A DNA stretch of 64,000 nucleotides, taken from assembly GCF_016756495.1 (NCBI RefSeq), contig NZ_AP023243.1, forward strand, positions 5,646,501 through 5,710,500. Reading direction: 5' to 3'. The notes beneath the pieces are model-generated. The model was not told the DNA's origin, ran no database searches, and saw only the letters and a program-made list of their open reading frames with translations. Within the stretch, counting starts at the first letter, position 1. Each line of letters starts with the position of its first letter. The translations under genes and the position numbers were made by a program. Of this stretch, positions 16,758 to 25,294 are shown in pieces. The DNA comes from Mesorhizobium sp. 113-3-3. GTDB lineage: Bacteria > Pseudomonadota > Alphaproteobacteria > Rhizobiales > Rhizobiaceae.

Positions 16758-18383
16758 CTACGACAGCATCGCCCTGGCTGCTTTTTCGCCGATCATCATG
16801 GACGGCGCATTGGTGTTGCCGCCGATCAGCGTCGGCATGATCGAGGCGTCCGCCACCCGCAGATTGTCGAAGCCGCGCACCTTCAGGCCGGCGGGATCGA
16901 CCACCGCCATGGCGTCGGTGCCCATCTTGGCCGTGCCGACCGGATGATAGACGGTGAGCGCCTCGGCGCGCAGATAGGCGAGGATCTCGTCATCGGAGAC
17001 GACATCGGGTCCCGGCAGGATTTCCGGTCCGCGAATAGCGGCAAAGACCGGCGAAGCCAGAATGGAACGCGCGACCTTGATGCCCTCGACCAGGGTCAAG
17101 GCATCCTGGCCGTCACTGAAGAAGCGGTGATCAATCAGCACGTTGCGGCGGGTGCCGTCGTGCTCGAGCGTGATTTCGCCGACGCTTCCGGGCCTGAGCA
17201 CGCAGATGTGCACGGCATAGCCATGGCCATATTCGACGAGCCGGCCGCGATGGCTACGGTAGCCCGGGACAAAGTGGAATTGGACATCGGGAATATCGCC
17301 GGCATATTTCGTGCTGGCGAAGCCGCCGGCCTCGACATAGTTGGTCGTCAGCATGCCCTTGCGCCGGGCGAAATACTGAAAGGGCGCGGCCAGCATCGCC
17401 GGCAGGTTGGCGAGCGACAGGCCGAGCGTCCTGGTGCTGTTCGACCGCACGGTGATCATGCCGTCGACATGGTCGCGCAAATTCTTGCCGACGCCGGGCA
17501 CGTTCATCACCGGCTCTATCCCGGCCGCCTTCAGCTCTTCGGCCGGGCCGATGCCGGAAGCAAGCAGGATGCGCGGCGATCCGATCGCGCCGGCGCTGAG
17601 CACCACCTCGGCGCGGCATGACAGCCTTTGGGCTGCTCCGTCCCTGGTCACATTGACGCCGGTGACGCGCCCGTTTTCGATCGCCAGATCAAGCACCTCG
17701 ACGCCTGACAGGACCTGCAGGTTCGGGCGGCCGAGGACCGGCCGGACGAAGGCCGAATAGGCCGAGAAGCGCTCACCCTTGTCCTGGGTGACGTTGTAGA
17801 TGCCGAGGCCGAGTTGGCCATCTCCGTTGAAGTCGCGGTTTTCGGGCAGGCCCACGTCTCGGCCCGCCTCGACCCACAGGCGGGATACGGCGTTGGGGTC
17901 GCGTGGATTGTCGACCAGCAGTTCACCGTCGAAGCCGTGATAGGCCGGGTTCTGCGACAGGAGATTGCGCTCCAGTTTCTTAAACACCGGCAAGACATCG
18001 GCATAGGACCACCCAGCGCAGCCAAGTGCCGCCCACTCGTCGTAGTCTTGCGCTGCGCCGCGGATATAGACCATCGAATTGATCGAACTCGACCCGCCGA
18101 GAAGCTTGCCCCGGTTGACCGGTATGCGGCGGTTGTCGAGCAGCGGCTGCGGCACGCCCTTGTAGCCGTAGTCGAACTTCGGATTGCCGTAGAGCGAGAG
18201 GATGCCGGCCGGCACGCGCACCCTTGTGCGGTCGTCGCTGCCGCCGGCCTCGATCAAGCAGACACTGCTAGCGGGGTCGGCGCTCAGCCTGTTGGCCAGG
18301 ACACAACCGGCCGAGCCCGCGCCGATGACGATATAGTCGAATTCCGCGGCCGCGATGCTCATGCCGGTTTTCGTTTCATGCAT
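16758..18383 (-). CDS. GMC-family oxidoreductase (choline dehydrogenase-like)
   Basis: This 541-residue FAD-dependent alcohol dehydrogenase of the glucose-methanol-choline family has the FAD motif VIGAGSAGCVLANRL near residue 20. Family signature 1 lies around GKLLGGSSSINSM, signature 2 around GAIGSPRILLASGIG, and the catalytic His is in YHPVGTAKMG. It would oxidise an alcohol or choline-like substrate to the aldehyde, probably membrane-associated and feeding the respiratory chain. It begins 41 bases after the ATPase gene of a NitT-type importer, so it probably acts on the imported compound. A second in-frame ATG lies seven codons in. This is one of three GMC genes in the window. Confidence 0.93.
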   Translation of the reverse strand: MHETKTGMSIAAAEFDYIVIGAGSAGCVLANRLSADPASSVCLIEAGGSDDRTRVRVPAGILSLYGNPKFDYGYKGVPQPLLDNRRIPVNRGKLLGGSSSINSMVYIRGAAQDYDEWAALGCAGWSYADVLPVFKKLERNLLSQNPAYHGFDGELLVDNPRDPNAVSRLWVEAGRDVGLPENRDFNGDGQLGLGIYNVTQDKGERFSAYSAFVRPVLGRPNLQVLSGVEVLDLAIENGRVTGVNVTRDGAAQRLSCRAEVVLSAGAIGSPRILLASGIGPAEELKAAGIEPVMNVPGVGKNLRDHVDGMITVRSNSTRTLGLSLANLPAMLAAPFQYFARRKGMLTTNYVEAGGFASTKYAGDIPDVQFHFVPGYRSHRGRLVEYGHGYAVHICVLRPGSVGEITLEHDGTRRNVLIDHRFFSDGQDALTLVEGIKVARSILASPVFAAIRGPEILPGPDVVSDDEILAYLRAEALTVYHPVGTAKMGTDAMAVVDPAGLKVRGFDNLRVADASIMPTLIGGNTNAPSMMIGEKAARAMLS

Positions 18384-18424
18384 GTCGTCTTCCCAAAACC
18401 GAGGTCACTTTTGGGCGACATGCA

Positions 18425-19228
18425 TTAGTGCTCGTCGTCTTCGTCGTTCTTCAAGAGTTCAAGGATTTCCCGCTTCATGGTGATGAAGTTCGGCTCCATG
18501 ACCAGGTCCATGCTGCGCGGACGCGAGAAGCCGACGCGGATTTCCTTCTTGATCTGGCCGGGCCGGCCGGACATGACGAGCACCCGATCCGCCAGCAGGA
18601 TCGCCTCGTCAATGTCGTGGGTGACGAAGAGGACGGTTTTCTTGGAATGGTCCCAGATCCGCAAGAGAAGCTTCTGCATGGAGTGGCGGGTCTGGCTGTC
18701 GAGCGCGCCGAAAGGTTCGTCCATCAGCAGCACCTGCGGATCGTTGGCGAGCGCACGTGCGATCGCCACGCGCTGCTTCATGCCGCCCGACAGCTGCGAG
18801 GGATAATGGTTGGCGAATTTCGCTAGGCCGACCTCATGCAGGAAATGCTCGACGATGGCCTTGCGCTCGGCCGCCGACATGCCTTTCCGCTTCGGGCCGT
18901 ATTCGACGTTCTGCGCCACGGTGAGCCAGGGAAACAGCGTATAGGCCTGAAACACCATGCCGCGATCGGGGCCTGGCTCGGTGACCGGCTTGCCGCCCAC
19001 GGAGATCATGCCGCCGGTGCGCTCCTCCAGACCGGCAATGAGATAGAGCAGGCTCGACTTGCCGCAGCCGGATGGGCCGACGATCACGCAGAACTCATTG
19101 GGCACGACATGGAACGAGATGCCGTCCAGCGCCAGCACCGCATTGTCGCCCGTGCCATAGCGCAGGGCCACATTGTCGATGGCGATGTCGGAGCTCTTCG
19201 GTTTTGTCGCGAGTGTCACGGCATCCAT
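18425..19228 (-). CDS. NitT/TauT-family ABC transporter ATP-binding protein
   Basis: This 267-residue single-domain ATPase of the SsuB/TauB/NrtD class has Walker A GPSGCGKSS, Q-loop region MVFQAYTLFPWLTV, signature LSGGMKQRVAIARAL, Walker B VLLMDEPFGALD and the switch His in FVTHDIDEAI. ATG 19228 is preceded by GAGGAG. The frame stays open further upstream but overlaps the permease end, so the shorter form is preferred. It should energise import of a small nitrogen- or sulfur-containing compound through the adjacent permease. Confidence 0.93.
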   Translation of the reverse strand: MDAVTLATKPKSSDIAIDNVALRYGTGDNAVLALDGISFHVVPNEFCVIVGPSGCGKSSLLYLIAGLEERTGGMISVGGKPVTEPGPDRGMVFQAYTLFPWLTVAQNVEYGPKRKGMSAAERKAIVEHFLHEVGLAKFANHYPSQLSGGMKQRVAIARALANDPQVLLMDEPFGALDSQTRHSMQKLLLRIWDHSKKTVLFVTHDIDEAILLADRVLVMSGRPGQIKKEIRVGFSRPRSMDLVMEPNFITMKREILELLKNDEDDEH

Positions 19229-19241
19229 GTCAGCGAACTCC

Positions 19242-20108
19242 TCAATTGGCCCAGGGAGCGACGAGGCGGCGGATGCCCCGGAACAGTTGGTCGGTGCAAA
19301 GACCAAGGATACCGATCAGGGCGATGGCCATGAAGATGACGTCGACCTGGAAGCCGCGCATGGCCTTGAGCGAGATGTAGCCAAGCCCGCTGCGCGCGGC
19401 GACGAGTTCGGCGACGACGAGATAGGTCCAGGCCCAGCCCATGGTGACGCGCAGCACGTCGAGCACGTTGGGAAGCGTGGCCGGAAAGACGATATGGAAG
19501 ACCGTGTCGCTGCGTTTCGTGCCGAGCGTGTAGGCGGCATTGACCAGGTCGCGCTGAACGCTGCGGGCGCTGTCGGCGATCATCACCAGTTGCTGGAAGA
19601 AGATGCCGAAGATGATGACGGCCACGCGCTGCTCGATGCCGATGCCGATCCAGAGGATGAAAAGCGGCACGAAGGATGTCACCGGCAGATAGCGGATGAA
19701 ATTGACGAGCGGATCGAGCGCGGCCTGGACGATGCGGTAGGTGCCCATCGTCAAGCCGAGCGGCACCGCCACGATGCTCGAAAGGACGAAACCGATCAGC
19801 ACCACCTGGACGCTGGCCAGCACGTGCTCCCACAACGATCCGTCAAGCGCCATCCTGATGGTGGTGGACAAGACGGATTCCGGGCGCGGCAGGAACATTT
19901 CCTTGACCGCTCCGGAATAGGTCAAGGCGAACCAGCCGCCAATGACCGCGACCCAGACCAGGACGCTGAGCGTGATGGAGAGAGGACGCGACACAGCCTG
20001 GAAAGGCGTGGCGACAGCTTTCCAGGCGGATCGACCGGGCTGATTTTTATCCACGCTCGTGGTCACGATATGGCTGATGGGAGATGTTGCATTCGGTGCC
20101 AGTGTCAC
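19242..20108 (-). CDS. NitT/TauT-family ABC transporter permease
   Basis: This 288-residue inner-membrane permease of the SsuC/TauC type has about six hydrophobic helices. The EAA-like cytoplasmic loop is visible around AYTLGTKRSDTVFHIVFPATLPN and ends with conserved proline (only the 20 residues from TLGTKRS to LPN matter). The 14-base gap to the ATPase gene implies one transcript. Upstream, the 97-base gap to the binding-protein gene holds an 18-bp tandem triplication and a hairpin. Confidence 0.92.
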   Translation of the reverse strand: MTLAPNATSPISHIVTTSVDKNQPGRSAWKAVATPFQAVSRPLSITLSVLVWVAVIGGWFALTYSGAVKEMFLPRPESVLSTTIRMALDGSLWEHVLASVQVVLIGFVLSSIVAVPLGLTMGTYRIVQAALDPLVNFIRYLPVTSFVPLFILWIGIGIEQRVAVIIFGIFFQQLVMIADSARSVQRDLVNAAYTLGTKRSDTVFHIVFPATLPNVLDVLRVTMGWAWTYLVVAELVAARSGLGYISLKAMRGFQVDVIFMAIALIGILGLCTDQLFRGIRRLVAPWAN

Positions 20109-20163
20109 AGAAAAACCCTTTGGGCTGGATGGACCGCAGGCGCGAGGCTCGGCCCACGGTCCA

Positions 20164-20217
20164 GCGATCTCACTTTACAAGGTGAGATCACTTCGCAAGG
20201 CCAGATCACTTTGCAAG
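20164..20217 (-). repeat. Three tandem 18-bp units duplicating a stop-codon region, with hairpin
   Basis: Units at 20164-20181, 20182-20199 and 20200-20217 are near-identical 18-mers. The last unit contains the final LAK codons and TGA stop of the importer binding-protein gene. The other two repeat that coding end in frame, so three stops follow in register. The first units also form an 8-bp perfect stem, 20166-20173 with 20182-20189, and an 8-base loop. The array looks like slippage or replication duplication that has produced an intercistronic hairpin. Confidence 0.7.
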
Positions 20218-21195
20218 GAAGGATGGATCGACGAGGTCGTCGAATTTGATGTCCATCTTGAGCTTGCCGAAGCCGCCCCAGACATCGCCACCGAGCTTGA
20301 TCAGCTTGCCGGATTCGCCACTCTCGCCACCGGCGAAAAATTCTGCGTTGCGGTCCTTGCCGTAGAAGTTCACGCCCGCGGCGGAAGAGGCGAAGTCCTT
20401 CGGATCCTTGAGCCAGCCGCCGACGCCCTTGGCCATCACTTCATAGGCCTTCTCGGGATTTTCCTTGATGAACTCGTTGGCCTTGTAGAGCCCCTTCACC
20501 AGCGCTTCGACATCCCCGGGGTTCTTGGTGATGTAATCGCAGTTCAGCGCCACCACGTCGACGATCAGGCCGGGCGTCTTCGAGGAGTCGATCAGCACCT
20601 GGCCCTTGTTTTCCTTCTTGGCCAGCGTCAGATGCGGCTCCCAGGTGACGGCAACGGGAATGCGGTCGGCCATGAAGGCGGCGGCGGCGTCATCCGCGGT
20701 CATATTGGTGACCTTCACGTCGGCCTGGCTGAGACCGGCCTGCTTGAGCAGGATGTTGAACCAGAACTGCGACACCGAGCCCTCGTTCAGTCCGACTTCC
20801 ATGCCCTTGAGGTCGGCGACGCTCTTGACGCTGCTCGGCGCCAGCACGCCGTCGCCGCCATGGCTGTCGTCCAAGGCATAGACCGATTTGAAGCAGACGT
20901 CCTTCGAACGGTACTTCATGATTTCGTCGATGGTCGAGGCGCTGCCGTCGAGTTCGCCGGCGGCGACGGCCGCCATGTACATCGACGCCTCCTCGATGAT
21001 TTCGAGCGAGACATCGAGGCCGCCTTCCTTGAAGTAGCCCATGTCGCGCGCAAGGAAGAGCGGGCCGTATCCGACCCAGGTCGTCATGCCCAGCTTCAAG
21101 CTGCCGGCTTCGGCGTGGAGGCTCACCGAAAGCGCGCTCAGCGCAATGCCGGCCGCCAGTGCGGTACGGCGAAACTTCGAGATCATTGTCGTCAT
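20206..21195 (-). CDS. NitT/TauT-family ABC transporter substrate-binding protein
   Basis: This 329-residue periplasmic protein of the NMT1/SsuA-like superfamily carries a signal peptide at about residues 1-30. It then shows LKLGMTTWVGYGPLFLARDM and the domain-closing GLNEGSVSQFWF. ATG 21195 has AGGGGAA upstream; the frame continues to 21246 but without a ribosome site. It heads the leftward unit containing the importer, GMC oxidoreductase, monooxygenase, Rid, DUF1028, aldehyde dehydrogenase and LysR genes. The ligand is unknown. The family covers sulfonates, nitrate, pyrimidine precursors and aromatic acids, so the name fixes only the transport class. Confidence 0.9.
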   Translation of the reverse strand: MTTMISKFRRTALAAGIALSALSVSLHAEAGSLKLGMTTWVGYGPLFLARDMGYFKEGGLDVSLEIIEEASMYMAAVAAGELDGSASTIDEIMKYRSKDVCFKSVYALDDSHGGDGVLAPSSVKSVADLKGMEVGLNEGSVSQFWFNILLKQAGLSQADVKVTNMTADDAAAAFMADRIPVAVTWEPHLTLAKKENKGQVLIDSSKTPGLIVDVVALNCDYITKNPGDVEALVKGLYKANEFIKENPEKAYEVMAKGVGGWLKDPKDFASSAAGVNFYGKDRNAEFFAGGESGESGKLIKLGGDVWGGFGKLKMDIKFDDLVDPSFLAK

Positions 21196-21366
21196 CACGT
21201 TCCCCTGTCTTTTTTCTGAGGTCAGGCGCTGCCCGCGCCAAAACAACCCGCTTCGGACGCATCGCCGAAGGCTGCCGCCTGACGTTCTTTTTGTTCTCTT
21301 TCAGCCGGCGGAGGGAACAAAGCACGCTGTGTGCGATGCACAAATAATGATTTTCGATAATTCTGC

Positions 21367-21381
21367 TTAGGCTGGGCCTAA
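21367..21381. promoter_or_regulatory. TTAGG-N5-CCTAA dyad, candidate LysR-type operator, second copy
   Basis: A perfect inverted repeat TTAGG-CTGGG-CCTAA lies about 170 bases before the importer binding-protein start and 130 bases before the deformylase-like gene. It has the same arms and the same 5-base spacer length as the dyad at 10286-10300. A stretch of AT-rich sequence on the importer side (about 21330-21365) could be the promoter, which would put the dyad in the usual LysR activation position. The 313-base gap 21196-21508 otherwise shows no gene. Confidence 0.5.
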
Positions 21382-21508
21382 CCAGGGCCGGCGGAGGCGG
21401 ACCGCCATGGCCGGGCTTGCCTGCAGTTGCGCAGCCCCCGCCAGCCGGTCAAAATCGAGATAAGGTTGACGGCTTGGCCTTTGCGATTGCCGAACGCGGG
21501 AGCGAGAT

Positions 21509-22042
21509 ATGACGATACGGCCAATCGTGAGATTTCCCGACCTTCGCCTGCGCTCCCTCGCCGAGCCCATATCGGTCTTTGACGAAGACCTGCGCCGGCT
21601 TGCCGGCGATCTCACCGATACAATGCGCGCCGCTCCAGGGATCGGCATCACCGCCCCTCACATCGGCATCCTGAAGCGGCTGGTCGTCCTCGAACTGTCG
21701 CCGGCGTCAGGCCCACGCAGCTACGTCAACCCCGTCATTCTCTGGGCATCGAGCGAAATGATCCGCCATGTCGAGGGCAGCGTGTCCATGCCAGGGGCTA
21801 CCGAGGAGATCGAACGGCATGCGCGCGTCCGTGTCGGCTACCAGACCCTGGATGGCGACGAAGCTGTCGAGGAGGCCGAGGGCCTGCTCGCTGTCTGCCA
21901 CCAGCACGAGATCGACCAGCTCAACGGTCTGTTCTGGATCGAGCGGCTGTCCCGCCTGAGGCGGGAGCGTCTTGTCAAACGATACCAGAAACAACAGCGG
22001 GGCTCGCCGCAAAGCTCTTCAAATGCACTCATGAAATCTTGA
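21509..22042 (+). CDS. Peptide deformylase-like protein with substituted metal ligands
   Basis: This 177-residue protein aligns with peptide deformylase, which removes formyl from nascent proteins using a metal held by one Cys and two His. Motif 1 is GIGITAPH at 44-51 (usual G-x-G-x-A-A-x-Q). Motif 2 is EGSVS with S91 replacing the metal Cys, and motif 3 is HEIDQ with H133 and E134 kept but the second His replaced by Q137. Two of three metal ligands and the motif-1 Gln are therefore lost, while the fold and catalytic Glu are retained. It is unlikely to be the housekeeping Def. It may be inactive, or have another hydrolytic or binding role. It stands alone, convergent with a GMC gene. Confidence 0.85.
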   Translation: MTIRPIVRFPDLRLRSLAEPISVFDEDLRRLAGDLTDTMRAAPGIGITAPHIGILKRLVVLELSPASGPRSYVNPVILWASSEMIRHVEGSVSMPGATEEIERHARVRVGYQTLDGDEAVEEAEGLLAVCHQHEIDQLNGLFWIERLSRLRRERLVKRYQKQQRGSPQSSSNALMKS

Positions 22043-22141
22043 AGAGCGTACCGTAGCCTGAGATGCTTCGGGATTGAAGCCGTGCGCCCGATCAATATCG
22101 GCGGCTTCGGCATCCGCGGGACGCCGCAGATGGCCGCGGCA

Positions 22142-23761
22142 TTATTGGCGCGGATCCTGCAGGATCATCTCCGATGCCTTCTCGGCGATCATGACGACGG
22201 GAGAGTTGGTGTTGCCCGAGACGATTGTCGGCATGATCGAGGCATCGACCACGCGCAGTCCGGCAAGCCCGTGAACGCGCAGGCGATCGTCGACCACCGC
22301 CATCGAGTCCGGACCCATCTTGCAGGTACCGACGGGGTGGAAGATCGTCGTGCCGATATCGCCGGCCTTGCGGATGAGATCTTCGTCGCTGTCATATTGC
22401 GTGCCGGGCAGCATCTCTTCGGGCGCAAAGCGTGCCACGGCCCGTGCCTTCATCAGGGTGCGGACATGGCGTAGCGAAGCGACCGCGACGCTACGATCTC
22501 CCGTGGTGGAGAGATAGTTCGGCCGGATCTTGGTCGCCTCGCGCGGCTCGGACGATGCCATATGCACGGTGCCCCGGCTTTCCGGGCGCAGATTGCAGAC
22601 CGACACGGTGACCGCCGGAAAGCGATGCAGCGGCTCGCCCAGACGGTCGGTGCTCAGCGGTTGCACATGATATTCGAGATCGGGCGTCTCGAGACGCGGA
22701 TCGCTCCTGGCGAAGATACCGAGCTGGCTCGGCGCCATCGACAGCGGCCCGCTGCGTTTGAGCGCATATTCGACGCCCATCGCCGCGCGGCTGATCAGAT
22801 TGTGATAGCGCTGGTTGAGCGTCGCAGCATTGGCGACCTTGAAGACCGTGCGTATCTGCAGATGGTCCTGCAGGTTTTCGCCGACGCCCGGCAAGGCGTG
22901 ACGAACCTCCACGCCGATGCTCGAAAGCAGATCAGGGCGCCCCACCCCTGACAGTTCGAGGATCTTCGGCGAGTTGATGGCGCCGGCGGCAAGGATCGTC
23001 TGCCCGGCGCTGACCCTGTGCAAGCGGTCACCCTGGCGGAAGACCAATCCGGTGACGCGCCGGCCGTCGAATTCGAGCCGTTCCGTTTCCGCCCCGATCA
23101 CCACGCGCAGGTTCTTGCGCGCCGCAATGCCGCGCAAAAACGCCTTGGACGTGTTCCAGCGCACGCCCTGCCGCTGGTTGACCTCGAAATAGCCCGAGCC
23201 TTCATTGGTGCCGGTGTTGAAATCGTCGGTGCGGGGAATGCCGAGTTCCTCGGCGGCGTCCCGGAACGCGTCGAGGATCGGCCAGGACAGACGCTGGCGT
23301 TCGACCCGCCACTCGCCGCCGCTGCCGTGCATGGCGCTCTTGCCGCCATGATAGTCTTCCGACTTGCGGAAGTACGGCAGCACATCGTCCCAGCCCCAGT
23401 CGACATTGCCGGCCTGCCGCCAGCCCTCATAGTCGGCGGCCTGGCCGCGCATGTAGATCATGCCGTTGATCGACGAACAGCCGCCCAGCACCTTGCCGCG
23501 CGGATAGTTGAGGCTGCGTCCGTTGAGACCGGCCTCCGGCTCGGTCTTCATCATCCAGTCGGTGCGCGGGTTGCCCATGCAGAAGAGGTAGCCGATCGGG
23601 ATATCGACCCAGTGATAGCGATCGCTGCCGCCGGCTTCGAGCAGCAGCACCCGATTGCGCGGATCGGCCGACAGCCGGTTGGCGAGTACGCAGCCGGCGG
23701 AGCCGGCACCGACGATGACGTAGTCGTAATCGCCGAATGGAGATGATGAAGTTTCGCTCAC
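22142..23761 (-). CDS. GMC-family oxidoreductase (choline dehydrogenase-like), polyol operon
   Basis: This 539-residue FAD enzyme has the FAD-binding motif VIVGAGSAGCVLANRL near the start, GKVLGGCSSINGMIYMRG as the first family signature (here 18 residues) and GAINSPKILELSGVG as the second. The catalytic His is in FHPVGTCKMG. The GTG start at 23761 overlaps the kinase stop in a GTGA arrangement, showing translational coupling. A longer frame from 23794 would run inside the kinase gene. It is the last gene of the sugar/polyol operon and probably oxidises a hydroxyl group of the transported compound or of a breakdown product. Confidence 0.92.
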   Translation of the reverse strand: MSETSSSPFGDYDYVIVGAGSAGCVLANRLSADPRNRVLLLEAGGSDRYHWVDIPIGYLFCMGNPRTDWMMKTEPEAGLNGRSLNYPRGKVLGGCSSINGMIYMRGQAADYEGWRQAGNVDWGWDDVLPYFRKSEDYHGGKSAMHGSGGEWRVERQRLSWPILDAFRDAAEELGIPRTDDFNTGTNEGSGYFEVNQRQGVRWNTSKAFLRGIAARKNLRVVIGAETERLEFDGRRVTGLVFRQGDRLHRVSAGQTILAAGAINSPKILELSGVGRPDLLSSIGVEVRHALPGVGENLQDHLQIRTVFKVANAATLNQRYHNLISRAAMGVEYALKRSGPLSMAPSQLGIFARSDPRLETPDLEYHVQPLSTDRLGEPLHRFPAVTVSVCNLRPESRGTVHMASSEPREATKIRPNYLSTTGDRSVAVASLRHVRTLMKARAVARFAPEEMLPGTQYDSDEDLIRKAGDIGTTIFHPVGTCKMGPDSMAVVDDRLRVHGLAGLRVVDASIMPTIVSGNTNSPVVMIAEKASEMILQDPRQ

Positions 23762-25272
23762 GTGCGCGCCTGCCGTGCGGCGATGCGCTCCCACATCGGA
23801 ATCATCGCCTGGTTGATCTCGCCATACAGGCGATACCGTCCTGCGTAGGCCTCGGCAACCGCAACGTTGGGCGCGAAGTGGCGGGCGGCGGCCGTCATGG
23901 CGGCAGCGCCGGCGCTGTAGTCCGCGAAGATGCCAACGCCGGTGCCGGCCGCTATCGCCGCCCCCAGAGCGCCGGTCTCACGGCTGCGCGCCACGGTTAC
24001 GGGCACGCCAAGCACATCGGCGAAGATCTGCGGCCAGACGCTGCTGCGCGAGCCGCCGCCGGACAGCACCACGCTGTCGAAGTCGGCGCCGGCCTTGTGC
24101 AAAGTCTCGACATGGCGCCTGTGCTCGAAGGCGACGCCCTCGAACAGCGCGCGCAGCAGATGCGCTCTGCCGTGCCAGCCGGCGATACCGTAGAAGCCGG
24201 CACGCGCATGGCCATTCTGCTGCGAGCCGTAGAGGAAGGGATGATAGATCGGGATGTCACCGTCAGGATCGACGGACGCGACGAGCTCGCTGCACAATTC
24301 GAACGGCGATTTGTCCGCCTCGCCGTCATGTTCGAGGAATTCGCGAACGATCCATTCCAGATTGGCGGCCGAGGTGGCGCTGGATTCGATCGCCAGATAG
24401 CGCCGGCGATCGAAAGTCGACAGCATGAAGATCGAAGGGTCGCGGATCGGCTCGTCGGTGATGACCTGGTTGATGCTCCAGGTTCCAGCGATGACCGAGG
24501 CGGCACCGGTCCTGGTCACGCCGGAGCCGACCGCGCTGGCGACGACGTCGAACAGCCCGGCCACCACGGGCGTGCCGGCACGCAGCCCGGTCAACGCTGC
24601 CACCTCCGCGCTGACATGCCCGGCAATGTCGGCCGATTCCAGCACCGGCGGCAAAAGGTCGATGCAGTCACCGAGCCCATAGGCGGCAAGCAGGTCCGGC
24701 TCGTAGCGGCGGTCCTGCATCTGCAGCAGGCCGCAGCCCGACATGTCGGAGGTATCGCTGCAGCGTGCGCCCGTCAGCCGATTGACGACGAAATCCTTGC
24801 ACAGGAACACCGTGCCGATGCTGGCGAAAAGTGCCGGTGAAAAGCGCTTGAGCCAGGCAAGCAAGGTCGGTGTCTGCGCCGCCCATGGCCGCTGCAGGCA
24901 GTGCGCATAGGTGCGGTCGCCGACATTTTGTTCAGCCCATTCGGCGACAATGCCGACGGCGCGGGTGTCGAGCGACTGGATGCCGATCAGCGGCGCGCCC
25001 GCGCGATCGAGCGCATAGAGCCCGTTGCCATGGCCGGCGCAGCCGATGGCGACGATCTCGCCGGCATCGATGCCGGCTTCGGCTATGCATTGGCCGATGA
25101 CCGAAACCGCGTTGCGCCAGAGTTCGTCGAGGTCGCGCTCGACATGGCCGGGCTTCGGCATGGATGAGCGGCCATCGCGGGCGGCGAGCGCCAGCTCGCG
25201 TCCCGACAGGTCGAACAGGATGGCCTTGATGACGGTGTTGCCGGCGTCCAGACCGAGAATGTAACTTGCCAT
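23758..25272 (-). CDS. FGGY-family carbohydrate kinase (L-xylulose/xylulokinase-like)
   Basis: This 504-residue sugar kinase has the N-terminal phosphate-binding strand GLDAGNTVIKAILFD and the C-terminal GGGSRSSVWPQIFADVLG nucleotide segment typical of FGGY kinases. Mid-protein sequences (GTPVVAGLFDVVAS, FLYGSQQNGHARAGFYG) resemble LyxK more than glycerol kinase. It should phosphorylate a ketose or polyol with ATP. The gene follows the aldolase by 22 bases and has GGGAGG before its ATG. With a GlpD-like dehydrogenase and a class I aldolase in the same operon, phosphorylation probably precedes oxidation to a phosphoketose and aldol cleavage. Confidence 0.9.
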   Translation of the reverse strand: MASYILGLDAGNTVIKAILFDLSGRELALAARDGRSSMPKPGHVERDLDELWRNAVSVIGQCIAEAGIDAGEIVAIGCAGHGNGLYALDRAGAPLIGIQSLDTRAVGIVAEWAEQNVGDRTYAHCLQRPWAAQTPTLLAWLKRFSPALFASIGTVFLCKDFVVNRLTGARCSDTSDMSGCGLLQMQDRRYEPDLLAAYGLGDCIDLLPPVLESADIAGHVSAEVAALTGLRAGTPVVAGLFDVVASAVGSGVTRTGAASVIAGTWSINQVITDEPIRDPSIFMLSTFDRRRYLAIESSATSAANLEWIVREFLEHDGEADKSPFELCSELVASVDPDGDIPIYHPFLYGSQQNGHARAGFYGIAGWHGRAHLLRALFEGVAFEHRRHVETLHKAGADFDSVVLSGGGSRSSVWPQIFADVLGVPVTVARSRETGALGAAIAAGTGVGIFADYSAGAAAMTAAARHFAPNVAVAEAYAGRYRLYGEINQAMIPMWERIAARQART

Positions 25273-25294
25273 TGGCGCCTCCCGATGCCGCGAC

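Noticed and set aside
22081..22175. Short frame starting VRPINIGGFGIRGTPQMAAA that looks like the beginning of a gene
   Set aside because: It runs straight into antisense of the GMC gene, has no ribosome site and no recognisable continuation; at best a tiny remnant.
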